A stretch of 64,000 nt of DNA from an uncultured Pelagibacteraceae bacterium (GTDB taxonomy: Bacteria > Pseudomonadota > Alphaproteobacteria > Pelagibacterales > Pelagibacteraceae), in NCBI GenBank assembly GCA_902598655.1, contig CACKCQ010000002.1, forward strand, positions 1 through 64,000. Reading direction: 5' to 3'. Position numbers and translations under genes: made by a program. This document shows positions 47,434-57,502 of the stretch, one piece after another; position 1 is the stretch's first letter; every line of letters begins with the position of its first letter. The notes below the pieces were generated by a model. It did not search any database, was not told the origin of the DNA, and was given only the letters and a program-made list of their open reading frames with translations.

Positions 47434-48641
47434 TTTCACAACTAGAAAAAGAGATTATATTAAGGTTTTTAAAAGCTAGAAAAAAAGATGGCTTTTTAAA
47501 TGTAATCTCTATTTTTTCCTTCATTGGTATTGGCTTGGGGGTAGCTGTACTAATAATTGTTATGTCAGTAATGAACGGTTTTAGATCAGAGTTAATAAAT
47601 AAAATTCTAGGTTTTAATGCTCATGCAGTTGTAAAACCTTACGATAAACCTTTAGTTCTTATAACTGATAAAGATTTAGCAAAAGGAATAGTTTCAAATG
47701 ATGGAGAAGCAGTAATTCTCTCAAAACAAAGTACAAAAGGAATCCTTTTAAAAGGTTATTTAAAAAATGATTTTAAGAAACTACAATTATCAAATAATCA
47801 AAAATATTTTGGTTCAACAGATTTAAAAAATAATTCAATTTCAATTGGAAAAGATTTAAGTTTTTTACTTAATATAGATATAGGTGATCAAATAACAATA
47901 ATGTCACCAAATGGAGTTGAAACAATAGTTGGTTCTTTTCCAAGACAAGATAAATTTGAAGTAATTTCAATATTTGATAGTGGAATAGGCGAATTTAACG
48001 AGAATGTAGCGTATGTCAATCTTAATACATTAGAGGATTTTTTTGATAAAAATAAAGACAAAAGGTTTACAGAGTACTACTTTAAAGATCCAAAAAATAT
48101 TGAATATCATAAAAAAAATTTATTAGATTTATTTCCTGGCGCATATGTTTACACATGGGCAGATCTAAATGAGTCATTATTTTCTGCTTTAAAAGTCGAA
48201 AGAAATGTTATGTTTATAATTCTATCTTTAATAATAATTGTAGCTGCATTTAATATTATTTCTGGTTTGACTATATTAGTTAAAAATAAAACGAGAGACA
48301 TAGGAATTCTAAAATCTATTGGAGTAACAAATACATCGATTAAAAAAATTTTCTTTTTTGTTGGATTTATTATTGGAACTTCTGCAACTTTATTTGGTAT
48401 ATTATTGGGCACTTTATTTTCATACTATATTGAAGATATTAGAAAATTTATTTCCAATACTTTTGATATAATGCTATTTCCTGAAGAAATTTACTTTTTA
48501 AGTACACTTCCATCAGAAATAAACGTAAATTCAATTATCTTAATTACATTATGTTCAATAATAACAACTTCTCTTGTATCAATCTATCCAGCTTCTAGAG
48601 CATCAAAATTAGATACGATACAAACTTTAAAATATGAATAA
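47430..48641 (+). CDS. lolC: Lipoprotein-releasing ABC transporter permease (LolC/LolE family)
   Basis: The 403-residue product begins at a TTG at 47430, giving MISQLEKEIILRFLKARKKDGFL, which matches the LolC/E N terminus (R-x-L-x-A-R-x-x-x-F). One N-terminal helix, a large periplasmic domain (about residues 50-260) and three C-terminal helices follow the FtsX/MacB pattern. It works with LolD to extract lipoproteins from the inner membrane. Only one permease gene is present, so it probably acts as a homodimer, as in alphaproteobacteria, often labelled LolF or LolC/E. Confidence 0.9.
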   Translation: MISQLEKEIILRFLKARKKDGFLNVISIFSFIGIGLGVAVLIIVMSVMNGFRSELINKILGFNAHAVVKPYDKPLVLITDKDLAKGIVSNDGEAVILSKQSTKGILLKGYLKNDFKKLQLSNNQKYFGSTDLKNNSISIGKDLSFLLNIDIGDQITIMSPNGVETIVGSFPRQDKFEVISIFDSGIGEFNENVAYVNLNTLEDFFDKNKDKRFTEYYFKDPKNIEYHKKNLLDLFPGAYVYTWADLNESLFSALKVERNVMFIILSLIIIVAAFNIISGLTILVKNKTRDIGILKSIGVTNTSIKKIFFFVGFIIGTSATLFGILLGTLFSYYIEDIRKFISNTFDIMLFPEEIYFLSTLPSEINVNSIILITLCSIITTSLVSIYPASRASKLDTIQTLKYE

Positions 48642-49332
48642 TTTTTTAAAATTAATTAATCTATCAAAAAGGTATAAAAAAAATAAATCTCTTAAAGTAT
48701 TAAACAATATAAATTTTAAATTTGAGGCAGGAAAGGTATATTCAATTATGGGGCCTTCAGGATCTGGTAAATCAACATTATTAAATTTATTGTCATTAAT
48801 TGACATTCCTTCATCAGGCTTTATTGAATTTAATGAAAAGAAAATTGATACAAATAGTTCAATTCAGAATGATTATGTAAGATCAAAAAACATTGGTATA
48901 ATTTATCAAGACAAAAATTTATTGCCTGATTTTACAGCACTTGAAAATGTATTACTTCCAAATTTGTTAATTTCTAATAGTAAATCAAAATCAACAGAAT
49001 TAGCAAAAAAGTTGATTAAAAAATTTGATTTAACCTCAAGATTAAATCATTATCCATCAGAGCTTTCAGGTGGGGAAAATCAAAGAATAGCAATTGCTAG
49101 AGCTTTAATAAATGAACCAAATATTATTTTAGCTGACGAACCCACTGGCAGTTTAGATTTTGAAAATGCTAAGCAAATATTTAAGATTCTATTTAATCTA
49201 AAAGAAAAAAATAGAATTATAATTTATGCAACCCACAATAGATATTTTGCAAATATGGCAGATTGTAAAATTAAAATGATTGGTGGTAAGATGAGCATCA
49301 CCAATGAAAGAATCAGTTCAAAAAACATTTAA
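48634..49332 (+). CDS. lolD: Lipoprotein-releasing ABC transporter ATP-binding protein LolD
   Basis: The 232-residue ATPase has Walker A GPSGSGKSTLL, the Q loop at IYQDKNLLPDF, the signature LSGGENQRIAIARAL and Walker B IILADEPTGSLD. It overlaps the permease gene by eight bases and dnaE by 29 bases. It provides ATP-driven energy for lipoprotein release to LolA. Confidence 0.94.
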   Translation: MNNFLKLINLSKRYKKNKSLKVLNNINFKFEAGKVYSIMGPSGSGKSTLLNLLSLIDIPSSGFIEFNEKKIDTNSSIQNDYVRSKNIGIIYQDKNLLPDFTALENVLLPNLLISNSKSKSTELAKKLIKKFDLTSRLNHYPSELSGGENQRIAIARALINEPNIILADEPTGSLDFENAKQIFKILFNLKEKNRIIIYATHNRYFANMADCKIKMIGGKMSITNERISSKNI

Positions 49333-52300
49333 TCATTTTAAAATACATACTCAATATTCAATCTGTGAAGGTGCTGTAAAAATTGATCAATTAAAAAATT
49401 TCTGCAAAAAAAATAAAATTAAATCATTAGGCTTATCAGATACTTTTAATTTATCGGGTTCTTTAGAGTTTTCAGAAAGTTTGTCATCTGTTGGCACACA
49501 GCCAATTATAGGAACTCAGATATTATTTAAATACAAGGAATTTGAAGGTTTAATACCTCTTATAGCTAAAAATAATAATGGATATAAAAATATTATTAAA
49601 CTCTCATCAAAATCTTATTTAGAAAATTCAGAGACAACTACCCCGCATTGTAAATTAGACGATTTATTAAATAATTCTGAAGGCATAATAATTTTGACTG
49701 GTTCTATTAAATGTTTTTTTGGTTCACTTTTTAACAAAGGTTTATTCAAAGAGATTGAAGAAATAATGATTAAGTTAAAAGAAAAATTTCAAGAAAATAT
49801 TTACATAGAAATTCAAAGACATAATGACCTGAACGAGAAAGATTTTGAGAATTATAATCTAAAAGTTTCAGAAAAGTTAGAATTGCCAATCATAGCATCT
49901 CATGAAGTTTATTATTTAGATAAAAATATGTTTGAAGCTCACGATGCATTAATGTGCATTGGACAAAAAACCTATGTAAATGATACAAATAGAATAAAAC
50001 TTACAAATCAACATTATTTTAAATCTTCAGAAGAGATGATTGAAGTTTTTAAAGATTTACCTGAGGCATTAGAAAATAATTTTAATTTACCATTTAGATG
50101 TTCTTTTAAACCAAATTTTTCTAAACCTATTTTGCCAAGAATTTCATCCTCTGAAAAAGATCCAAATGAAATGTTGAAACAATTATCAATTGAGGGACTA
50201 AAAGATAAATTTAAATTAGTTTTTGATATAAATGTTAAAAATATTGAAAAAGATGAAAAATATGTTGAATATAAAAAAAGATTAGATCATGAATTACAAA
50301 TAATAGTTGAAATGAATTATTCTGGTTATTTCTTAATTGTTTCAGATTACATTAAGTGGGCAAAGCAGAATAAAATACCAGTAGGACCTGGTAGAGGATC
50401 TGGTGCAGGTTCTTTGGTTGCTTGGTGTTTATCCATTACTGATATTGACCCAATAAAATTTAATCTTATTTTTGAAAGATTTTTAAACCCTGATAGAATT
50501 TCAATGCCTGATTTTGATATAGATTTTTGTGAGGAAAAAAGAGATTTAGTTTTTGAATATTTAACTACAAAATATAAAGATAGTGTAGCTCATATTATTA
50601 CTTTTGGTAAACTTAAGGCACGAATGGTAATTAGAGATGTTGGTAGAGTTTTAGGTTTACCATATGGTTTCATTGATAATATTTGTAAAATGATACCATT
50701 TGATCCATCTAGACCCATGTCTTTACAAGAATGTATTAATATAGAACCACGATTACAGAAATTAATAAAAGAAGATAAAAGGGTAGATCGATTAATTAAT
50801 TTGTCTCTAAAATTAGAGGGCTTAAACCGTAATGTTGCTACTCATGCAGCCGGAGTTGTTATTGCAGATAAAAAATTAACAGATACAGTTCCTTTATATA
50901 AAGATAATTCTACAGATTTATTATTACCATCAACACAGTTTGATATGTATTCGGCAGAAAATGCGGGACTTATAAAATTTGATTTTTTGGGTTTAAAAAC
51001 ACTAACAGTTATTGATAAAGCGCAAAAATTAATAAATAAAAATAATCCTGAATTTAAAGTTGAAAAAATTGACTATGAAGATCAAAAAGTATTTGAATTA
51101 TTATCAAGTGGGAAAACAGTAGGACTATTTCAACTTGAAAGTTCTGGAATGAAAGATGCTCTTATTAATATGAAACCAAATAGATTGGAGGATATAATTG
51201 CATTAGTAGCATTATATAGACCTGGGCCAATGAGCAATATTCCAATATATAATGAATGCAAACATGGCAAAAGAGAGCCAGATTATCTTCACCCAAAATT
51301 GGAGGAAATTTTAAAACCAACCTACGGAGTAATAATTTACCAAGAACAGGTTATGCAGATAGCTCAAACTCTTTCTGGATTTACAGCAGGAGAAGCTGAC
51401 ATTTTAAGAAGAGCAATGGGAAAAAAAAAGAGAGCAGAATTAGAAAAGCAAAAGCAAAGATTTGTTGATGGTGCTTTTTCAAATGGAATTAGCAAAGATA
51501 TTGCCGCAGGAATATTTTTAAAAATAGAGCCTTTTGCTGAGTATGGATTTAATAAAAGTCATGCTGCAGCTTATGCAGTTATAGCTTATCAAACAGCTTA
51601 TTTAAAAACTTATTACCCACATGAATTTTGTGTTGCTTCAATGTCAATGGAATTATCAAATCAGAAGAAATTAAGTGAATTTTATGAAGAGTTAAAAAGA
51701 CTCAATATTGAAGTTGTAAGACCAGATATTAATAAATCTTTAGCTGATTTCTCATCAAATGGTAAAAAATTTTTTTATGCGCTATCAGCAATAAAAAATG
51801 TAGGATATGAAGCTATTTCTAATGTTATTAAAGAACGAGAGAATAATGGACAGTTTAAAAATTTTTCGGATTTTATAGATAGAGTAAACCCTAAAGATAT
51901 TAACAAGTTACAGTTAGAGGGACTAGTACAAGCGGGAGCTTTTGATAGTATTATTAATAATAGGCAATCTTTATATAATTCTATAACAAATATATTGCTA
52001 AAATCAAAAAATATTCATGAAAATAAATCAGCAAATCAAATTGATTTATTTGGTGATAAAGAAAAAGAAAATGATGCTTTTATAGAAATTAACGAAGATT
52101 GGACTACTGAAACTAAACTAAATAAAGAGTTTGAAACATTAGGTTTTTATATTTCTGACCATCCATTGAATCAATTTAAACCTATATACAAAAAATATAA
52201 TATAATTAATTTCGAGGAATTTGAAAATATTACAGAAATATTAAGTGCAAATATTGCTTGCACTGTTCTCAAAGTTCAAGAAAAAAAAACGCAAAAAGGT

Positions 52301-52714
52301 ACTTCTTATGCAATTGTCAAATTTTCAGATTTAAATAATACTTTTGAATTATTTATTTTTTCAGATGTTTTTGAAATAAATAGAAATATATTAATTGAAG
52401 GTAATTCTTTAATGTTAACTTTAATAAAAAATTATTCAGATGAAAACAAAACCCAGAAAAGAATTAATGTTAAAAAAATTGTATCTTTAAATGAAGTAAT
52501 TGATAGTCCAATAAACAATATTGCTTTAAAATTTGATGACATAAATGAAATTCAAAAATTATGTAATCTTAGCAATATAGATGCTCAAACCGATATTAAT
52601 TTTACTCTTAAAAAAGATGATCAAATTATCTCATTCAGATTAAAAAATAAAAGAAAAGTCGATAATAAGCTTATAAATTCATTAAATTTAGAAAAAAATA
52701 TTGTTATTAATTAA
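49304..52714 (+). CDS. dnaE: DNA polymerase III alpha subunit
   Basis: The 1136-residue product has an N-terminal PHP domain (FKIHTQYSICEGAVKI), then the C-family polymerase palm with VGPGRGSGAGSLVAW and the catalytic acidic residues in PDFDIDFCEE. It also has ALYRPGPMSNIP, GVIIYQEQVMQIAQ and a C-terminal OB-fold region (about residues 970-1050). PHP metal residues appear only partly kept, as is common in proteobacterial DnaE. It is the replicative polymerase. It closes the transcript that starts at nuoA and overlaps lolD by 29 bases. Confidence 0.96.
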   Translation: MKESVQKTFNHFKIHTQYSICEGAVKIDQLKNFCKKNKIKSLGLSDTFNLSGSLEFSESLSSVGTQPIIGTQILFKYKEFEGLIPLIAKNNNGYKNIIKLSSKSYLENSETTTPHCKLDDLLNNSEGIIILTGSIKCFFGSLFNKGLFKEIEEIMIKLKEKFQENIYIEIQRHNDLNEKDFENYNLKVSEKLELPIIASHEVYYLDKNMFEAHDALMCIGQKTYVNDTNRIKLTNQHYFKSSEEMIEVFKDLPEALENNFNLPFRCSFKPNFSKPILPRISSSEKDPNEMLKQLSIEGLKDKFKLVFDINVKNIEKDEKYVEYKKRLDHELQIIVEMNYSGYFLIVSDYIKWAKQNKIPVGPGRGSGAGSLVAWCLSITDIDPIKFNLIFERFLNPDRISMPDFDIDFCEEKRDLVFEYLTTKYKDSVAHIITFGKLKARMVIRDVGRVLGLPYGFIDNICKMIPFDPSRPMSLQECINIEPRLQKLIKEDKRVDRLINLSLKLEGLNRNVATHAAGVVIADKKLTDTVPLYKDNSTDLLLPSTQFDMYSAENAGLIKFDFLGLKTLTVIDKAQKLINKNNPEFKVEKIDYEDQKVFELLSSGKTVGLFQLESSGMKDALINMKPNRLEDIIALVALYRPGPMSNIPIYNECKHGKREPDYLHPKLEEILKPTYGVIIYQEQVMQIAQTLSGFTAGEADILRRAMGKKKRAELEKQKQRFVDGAFSNGISKDIAAGIFLKIEPFAEYGFNKSHAAAYAVIAYQTAYLKTYYPHEFCVASMSMELSNQKKLSEFYEELKRLNIEVVRPDINKSLADFSSNGKKFFYALSAIKNVGYEAISNVIKERENNGQFKNFSDFIDRVNPKDINKLQLEGLVQAGAFDSIINNRQSLYNSITNILLKSKNIHENKSANQIDLFGDKEKENDAFIEINEDWTTETKLNKEFETLGFYISDHPLNQFKPIYKKYNIINFEEFENITEILSANIACTVLKVQEKKTQKGTSYAIVKFSDLNNTFELFIFSDVFEINRNILIEGNSLMLTLIKNYSDENKTQKRINVKKIVSLNEVIDSPINNIALKFDDINEIQKLCNLSNIDAQTDINFTLKKDDQIISFRLKNKRKVDNKLINSLNLEKNIVIN

Positions 52715-52768
52715 AATTAAGGTTGTATTTTCCTAATAAATTAGTATCAATTCCAAAATTAACACGCA

Positions 52769-52829
52769 CACAATTAGTGGTTTTTAACCTCCGGTCCCAT
52801 AAGGGCAATAATTGTGGTGGCTTAACCGG
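52769..52829 (+). promoter_or_regulatory. Structured rpsB leader RNA with a predicted pseudoknot
   Basis: In the 123-base gap before rpsB, CACAATTA (52769-52776) pairs with TAATTGTG (52809-52816). Inside lie a small GGTT/AACC hairpin (52779-52789) and CCC/GGG (52796-52805). CCGGT (52791-52795) can also pair with ACCGG (52825-52829), which lies outside the stem, forming a pseudoknot that touches the rpsB Shine-Dalgarno region. Alphaproteobacterial rpsB leaders with a conserved pseudoknot have been described (from memory). Autoregulation by S2 is the expected role. Confidence 0.65.
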
Positions 52830-52837
52830 GAAAAATT

Positions 52838-53605
52838 ATGAAGATACCAAAATTAACAATTGAACAATTATTAGAAGCTGGTGTTCATCTTGGTCATAAA
52901 ACACTAAGATGGAATCCTAAAATGAAAAAGTATATCTTTGGAAAAAGAGATGCTATCCATATTATTGATTTAACACAAACTCTAGAGCTAACAAATGTAG
53001 CTTTAGAGAAAGTGCACAATACAATTTCAACAGGAGGTAAAATTCTTTTTATATCTACAAAAAAACAAGCATCAGAAGCAGTTGCACATCTTGCAAAAGA
53101 AACAGACCAATATTTTGTTAATTATAGATGGCTGGGTGGAATGTTGACTAACTGGGGTACTATATCCAATTCAATCAAAAAATTAAATAAAATTAATTCA
53201 GACCTTACTTCTGAAAATAGAGGTTTTACTAAAAAAGAATTATTAAAAATGAGTGGTCAAAGAGATAAATTGCAAAGATCATTGGGTGGAATAATGGAAA
53301 TGAAAAAAGTTCCCGATCTCGTTTTTATAATTGACACAAATTATGAGTCATTAGCGATTAAAGAATCAATAAAATTAAACATTCCAATTATTGCGATCTT
53401 AGATACAAACTCAGATCCAGAGGGAATTGATTATCCGATTCCAGGAAATGATGATGCAAGAAGATCAATTGATTTGTATTGTAATCTGATGAAGCAAACA
53501 ATTGATGATGCAAAAAAAAATATTAAAATTACTAGCGATGAAGTAAAATCAAACCAAAATAAAATTGATATAGATTTAAAAAATAAAGATAAAAAGTTAA
53601 ACTAA
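52838..53605 (+). CDS. rpsB: 30S ribosomal protein S2
   Basis: The 255-residue product starts [20 protein letters not shown] and has the S2 signatures [19 protein letters not shown] and, later, [14 protein letters not shown] and [12 protein letters not shown] charged Asn/Lys tail follows the core. It binds on the solvent side of the small subunit. The structured leader upstream suggests that it controls its own expression. It precedes tsf by eight bases, the universal rpsB-tsf pair. Confidence 0.97.
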   Translation: MKIPKLTIEQLLEAGVHLGHKTLRWNPKMKKYIFGKRDAIHIIDLTQTLELTNVALEKVHNTISTGGKILFISTKKQASEAVAHLAKETDQYFVNYRWLGGMLTNWGTISNSIKKLNKINSDLTSENRGFTKKELLKMSGQRDKLQRSLGGIMEMKKVPDLVFIIDTNYESLAIKESIKLNIPIIAILDTNSDPEGIDYPIPGNDDARRSIDLYCNLMKQTIDDAKKNIKITSDEVKSNQNKIDIDLKNKDKKLN

Positions 53606-53613
53606 ATCTAAAG

Positions 53614-54465
53614 ATGAGTGATATCGATAAAGTCAAACAATTAAGACAATCAACTGGAGCTGGATTTAAAGATTGTAACGCAGCTTTAAAGGAATCCAAA
53701 GGTGATCTTGAAAAAGCTGCAGAAATCTTGAGAGTTAAGGGTATTGCTAAAGCTTCAAAAAAAATGTCAAGAGATGCAAAAGAGGGGGTAGTAGTAATTA
53801 GTGGTGACACTAACAAAACTTCTATAATTGAAATAAATTGTGAAACAGATTTTGTTGCTAAAAATAACGATTTTATAACATTTGCAAAAGAAATCGGTAA
53901 AATAAATTATACTTGTTCCTCTGATACTGAAAAATTAAATAAATCTAAGATGTCTAATAACAAAACTGTAGAAGAAAACTTGGTTGGACTAATTGCTAAA
54001 ATAGGAGAAAAAATAACTATTGGTAAATCTATTACACTTGAAAATTCAAATGCACAAAATTATTTTTATCAACATTCAGTTATAAGTGATAATGTTTCAA
54101 AGTTAGGAGTTATAGTATCTCTAGAAACAAATGAAAAAAATGATCAGATAAATACTTTTGGAAAACACTTGTCAATGCATATAGCAGCATCAAACCCTTT
54201 AGCTTTAAAACCAGAAAATATAAAAAAAGAAATTCTCGATAAAGAAGAGCAACTTATTTCCGAGGAGTTGAAAAATTCTGGAAAAACAGATGAAATTGTA
54301 AAAAAAATTAGTATTGGTAAAATAAATAAATTTAAAGAAGAAAATAGTTTATTAAGTCAAAGCTGGGTTATGGAGCCTAAAAAAAAAGTTAGCGACATGA
54401 TAAATGAGTTGAATATCCCAAATTTTAAAATTAAAGATTTTATAAGAATAAAAATTGGTGAATGA
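53614..54465 (+). CDS. tsf: Elongation factor Ts
   Basis: The 283-residue product has [20 protein letters not shown] and [21 protein letters not shown] at the N terminus (UBA-like domain), the [12 protein letters not shown] signature, and [10 protein letters not shown] at the core's dimer side. It exchanges GDP for GTP on EF-Tu. It runs directly into frr by an ATGA overlap. The usual pyrH gene does not intervene. Confidence 0.96.
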   Translation: MSDIDKVKQLRQSTGAGFKDCNAALKESKGDLEKAAEILRVKGIAKASKKMSRDAKEGVVVISGDTNKTSIIEINCETDFVAKNNDFITFAKEIGKINYTCSSDTEKLNKSKMSNNKTVEENLVGLIAKIGEKITIGKSITLENSNAQNYFYQHSVISDNVSKLGVIVSLETNEKNDQINTFGKHLSMHIAASNPLALKPENIKKEILDKEEQLISEELKNSGKTDEIVKKISIGKINKFKEENSLLSQSWVMEPKKKVSDMINELNIPNFKIKDFIRIKIGE

Positions 54466-55016
54466 TGTTTGATGCAAATTCCTATAAATCAAAAATGTCA
54501 AAAACTATAGATGTATTTTCGAAAGAACTAAGCTCATTACGTACAGGAAGAGCAAACTCTAGCATGCTAGATATTATCAAGGTAGATGTTTATGGTCAAA
54601 AAATGCCAATAAATCAATTAGGTACAATAACAACGCCTGAGCCAAGATCTATAATTATACAAGTGTGGGACATAAATAATGTTCCATTAATAGACGCGTC
54701 TATAAAAAAATCGGAACTAGGTCTTAACCCTCAAATAGATGGTCAATTGATAAGATTACCAATTCCAGATTTAAGTGAAGAGAGAAGAATTGAAATGAAA
54801 AAAATTGTTAAATCAATGGGTGAAAAATGCAAAGTTTCAATTAGAAATATTAGAAGAGATGGTAATGATGAGTTAAAAAGACTTTTAAAATCAAAAGATA
54901 TTTCAGAAGATGAAGAAAAAAAATTTGAAAAAGTTATACAAGAATGCACAGACAATAATGTTAAATTGGTTGACGATAAAGTAATATCAAAAGAAAAAGA
55001 AATAATGACAATATGA
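54462..55016 (+). CDS. frr: Ribosome recycling factor
   Basis: The 184-residue product has the L-shaped RRF pattern: [26 protein letters not shown], then [16 protein letters not shown], and a C-terminal helix with [27 protein letters not shown]. There is an ATG at 54462 and another at 54465; both are plausible starts. It recycles ribosomes with EF-G after termination. The stop overlaps the uppS ATG. Confidence 0.96.
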   Translation: MMFDANSYKSKMSKTIDVFSKELSSLRTGRANSSMLDIIKVDVYGQKMPINQLGTITTPEPRSIIIQVWDINNVPLIDASIKKSELGLNPQIDGQLIRLPIPDLSEERRIEMKKIVKSMGEKCKVSIRNIRRDGNDELKRLLKSKDISEDEEKKFEKVIQECTDNNVKLVDDKVISKEKEIMTI

Positions 55017-55702
55017 ATTCTCCTAAACATGTAGCCATAATTATGGACGGCAATGGAAGATGGGGAATTAAGAAAAAAAAATCAAGAAATTTTGGACATA
55101 AAAAAGGCCTAGAGACGGTAGAGAAAATTATATCTACTGCGATTAAAGAGGAGATTAAATATTTAACTTTATTTGTTTTTTCAACAGAGAATTGGAAAAG
55201 ACCGGTTAAAGAAATAAATTATTTATTAAATCTTTTAAGTAATTATATCGATAGAGAGATAAATAATCTAAATCAAAGAAATATCAAAATCAAAGTAATT
55301 GGAAATATTAATCCGTTTCCCCTAACTCTTAAAAAAAAAATTATAAATGTTGAGCGTATTACTAAAATGAATAACAAAATTCAAATAAATATGGCATTAA
55401 ATTATGGATCAAGACAAGAAATTATGTCGGCATTCAAATTAATTAAAAAAAAATCAATCCCAATAACTGAAAAAAATATTAATAAACATTTACATACAAG
55501 TGGGATACCTGAACCAGATATCCTTATAAGAACAGGCAATACCAATAGGATTAGTAATTTTTTAATCTGGCAATTGGTATACACAGAGATTTTTTTTGAG
55601 AAGAAAATGTGGCCAGAATTCAATGAAAAAGATTTTTCTAAAATTATTAAAAATTTCAAAAAAATAAGCAGAAATTTTGGTGGTTTAAATGAGCGAAATT
55701 AA
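55013..55702 (+). CDS. uppS: Undecaprenyl diphosphate synthase (isoprenyl transferase)
   Basis: The 229-residue product has HVAIIMDGNGRWGIKKKKSR with the essential Asp, GHKKG and FSTENWKRP, and a C-terminal RISNFLIWQLVYTEIFF with the metal-binding Glu. The segment before it reads RTGNTNR where the family usually has RTSGEQR or RTGGEHR. This alters residues next to the Mg/IPP site. It makes the C55 lipid carrier for cell wall and LPS. It precedes cdsA with a 14-base overlap. Confidence 0.92.
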   Translation: MNSPKHVAIIMDGNGRWGIKKKKSRNFGHKKGLETVEKIISTAIKEEIKYLTLFVFSTENWKRPVKEINYLLNLLSNYIDREINNLNQRNIKIKVIGNINPFPLTLKKKIINVERITKMNNKIQINMALNYGSRQEIMSAFKLIKKKSIPITEKNINKHLHTSGIPEPDILIRTGNTNRISNFLIWQLVYTEIFFEKKMWPEFNEKDFSKIIKNFKKISRNFGGLNERN

Positions 55703-56333
55703 TAAAAGATTAATTACATCATTTGTTTTAATTTCTATTCTTTTTTTTTCATTATTAAATGAATTAGTATTATTATTGGTTTTAATAATTATTTTTAATC
55801 AACTTTTTTATGAGTTTTATTTTATATTAAAAAAAATTTTTTTAAAAAGTCAAAAAAACTTATTATATCTCAGTATATTTTTAATTTTGATATACTTACT
55901 CGTTTTTATTTTTTGTATTGCAAACACTTTTTTATTTGACACTAATAATTTTATTTTTTTGATTATGACAATAACTATATGCGTCGCTTCAGATACTGGA
56001 GGCTATGTCTTTGGAAAAATTTTCAAAGGAATAAAACTTACAAAAATTAGCCCAAAAAAAACCTATTCAGGATTAATAGGGGCATATATTTTATCAATAT
56101 TATCTTCCATTTTATTTTTTAATAATTATTTCACATTAAATTTCATAATTTTAATTTCAATTTTTGTTTCAACCGTTTCACAATCTGGAGATTTGTTAAT
56201 TTCTTATTTAAAAAGAAAAGCAAAAATTAAAAATACTGGAATTTTTTTGCCAGGTCATGGTGGTTTATTAGATCGACTTGATGGTATTATTTTTGCTATA
56301 CCTTTTTCTTTATTTTTAAAATTATATCTATGA
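55689..56333 (+). CDS. cdsA: Phosphatidate cytidylyltransferase
   Basis: The 214-residue membrane protein has about six hydrophobic segments and the CdsA signature near the C terminus: SYLKRKAKIKNTGIFLPGHG followed by GLLDRLDG. The usual KD of this signature reads KN, so a conserved acidic residue is Asn. CVASDTGGYVFGKIF is present. It makes CDP-diacylglycerol for phospholipid synthesis. It is shorter than E. coli CdsA (about 285). ATGA overlap with dxr. Confidence 0.88.
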   Translation: MSEINKRLITSFVLISILFFSLLNELVLLLVLIIIFNQLFYEFYFILKKIFLKSQKNLLYLSIFLILIYLLVFIFCIANTFLFDTNNFIFLIMTITICVASDTGGYVFGKIFKGIKLTKISPKKTYSGLIGAYILSILSSILFFNNYFTLNFIILISIFVSTVSQSGDLLISYLKRKAKIKNTGIFLPGHGGLLDRLDGIIFAIPFSLFLKLYL

Positions 56334-57502
56334 AACAAGATATTATAATATTAGGTTCTACTGGATCAATTGGTTTATCTACACTAAAATCTATCTATAG
56401 ACAAAAAAATTTTAATATCAAATTATTAACAAGTAATAAGAATTTAAATAAATTATTTAAACAAGCAATACTTTATAATGTTAAAAATGTAATTGTTGAA
56501 GATAAATTAGAATACCTCCGTTATAAAGAAAAATTCAAAAAAAAAAAAATAAATATTTATTTAGGTATAAAAAATATAAATAAGATTATAAAAAAAAAAG
56601 TTCACTACTGTGTTAATGGTATATCGGGTATCAATGGTTTATACCCAACTCTCAAATTGATACCATTAACAAAAAATATTTTAATAGCTAATAAAGAATC
56701 TATAATTTGTGGCTGGGAATTAATAAAAAAAAATTTAACAAAATTTAATACTAATTTTATCCCAATTGATTCTGAGCATTATTCAATATGGAAATTAATC
56801 AAAAATGAGAAAATTGATTGTATAGATAAAGTAGTATTGACTGCATCCGGCGGTCCTTTTTTAAACAAATCATTTAAGCAAATAAAAAATATTAAACCTA
56901 GCGAGGCTATAAAACATCCTAACTGGAAAATGGGAAAAAAAATATCAATTGATTCATCAACAATGATGAATAAAATTTTTGAATTTATTGAAGCAAAAAA
57001 AATATTTAATTTAAAAAAGAAAGATATTTTTATTTTAATACATCCCAAATCATATATTCATGCAATTGTTTATTTTAAGGGTGGCATTATAAAGTTATTA
57101 GCACATGATTCTAAAATGATAATTCCTATTTCTAATGCTCTTGGCATTAATAAAGTTAAGTCAAACAATTTATCAACTGTTCAATTAAAGAAATATAATA
57201 ACTTGAATTTTTCTTTCCCAAAAAACAAAAATTTTCCTCTATTAAAAGTTTTAAAATTAATTCCAGAAAATGAATCTTATTTTGAAACCATATTGATAAC
57301 TTTAAATGATAATCTTGTTGAGAAATATCTTAGTGGAAAGATTAATTATATAAGTATACACAAAAACCTGCTATATTTTATACAATGCGTTTATTTTAAA
57401 AAATTTTTTAAAGAAAAACCATTAAATATTAAAGATGTGAAAAATATGATAACAATAACTAATTTGTATTTAAATAATAATATTAAATACTATGAAAAAT
57501 AG
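56330..57502 (+). CDS. dxr: 1-deoxy-D-xylulose 5-phosphate reductoisomerase
   Basis: The 390-residue product has the NADPH motif ILGSTGSIGLSTL, ANKESIICG, PIDSEHYSIW with metal-binding Asp and Glu, TASGGPF and HPNWKMGKKISIDSSTMMNK followed by the metal-binding Glu of IFEF. All catalytic residues known from Dxr are visible even though the rest is unusually Lys/Ile-rich. It commits carbon to isoprenoids by the MEP route, matching uppS nearby. It overlaps bamA by 11 bases, leaving no room for rseP, which usually follows. Confidence 0.93.
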   Translation: MKQDIIILGSTGSIGLSTLKSIYRQKNFNIKLLTSNKNLNKLFKQAILYNVKNVIVEDKLEYLRYKEKFKKKKINIYLGIKNINKIIKKKVHYCVNGISGINGLYPTLKLIPLTKNILIANKESIICGWELIKKNLTKFNTNFIPIDSEHYSIWKLIKNEKIDCIDKVVLTASGGPFLNKSFKQIKNIKPSEAIKHPNWKMGKKISIDSSTMMNKIFEFIEAKKIFNLKKKDIFILIHPKSYIHAIVYFKGGIIKLLAHDSKMIIPISNALGINKVKSNNLSTVQLKKYNNLNFSFPKNKNFPLLKVLKLIPENESYFETILITLNDNLVEKYLSGKINYISIHKNLLYFIQCVYFKKFFKEKPLNIKDVKNMITITNLYLNNNIKYYEK

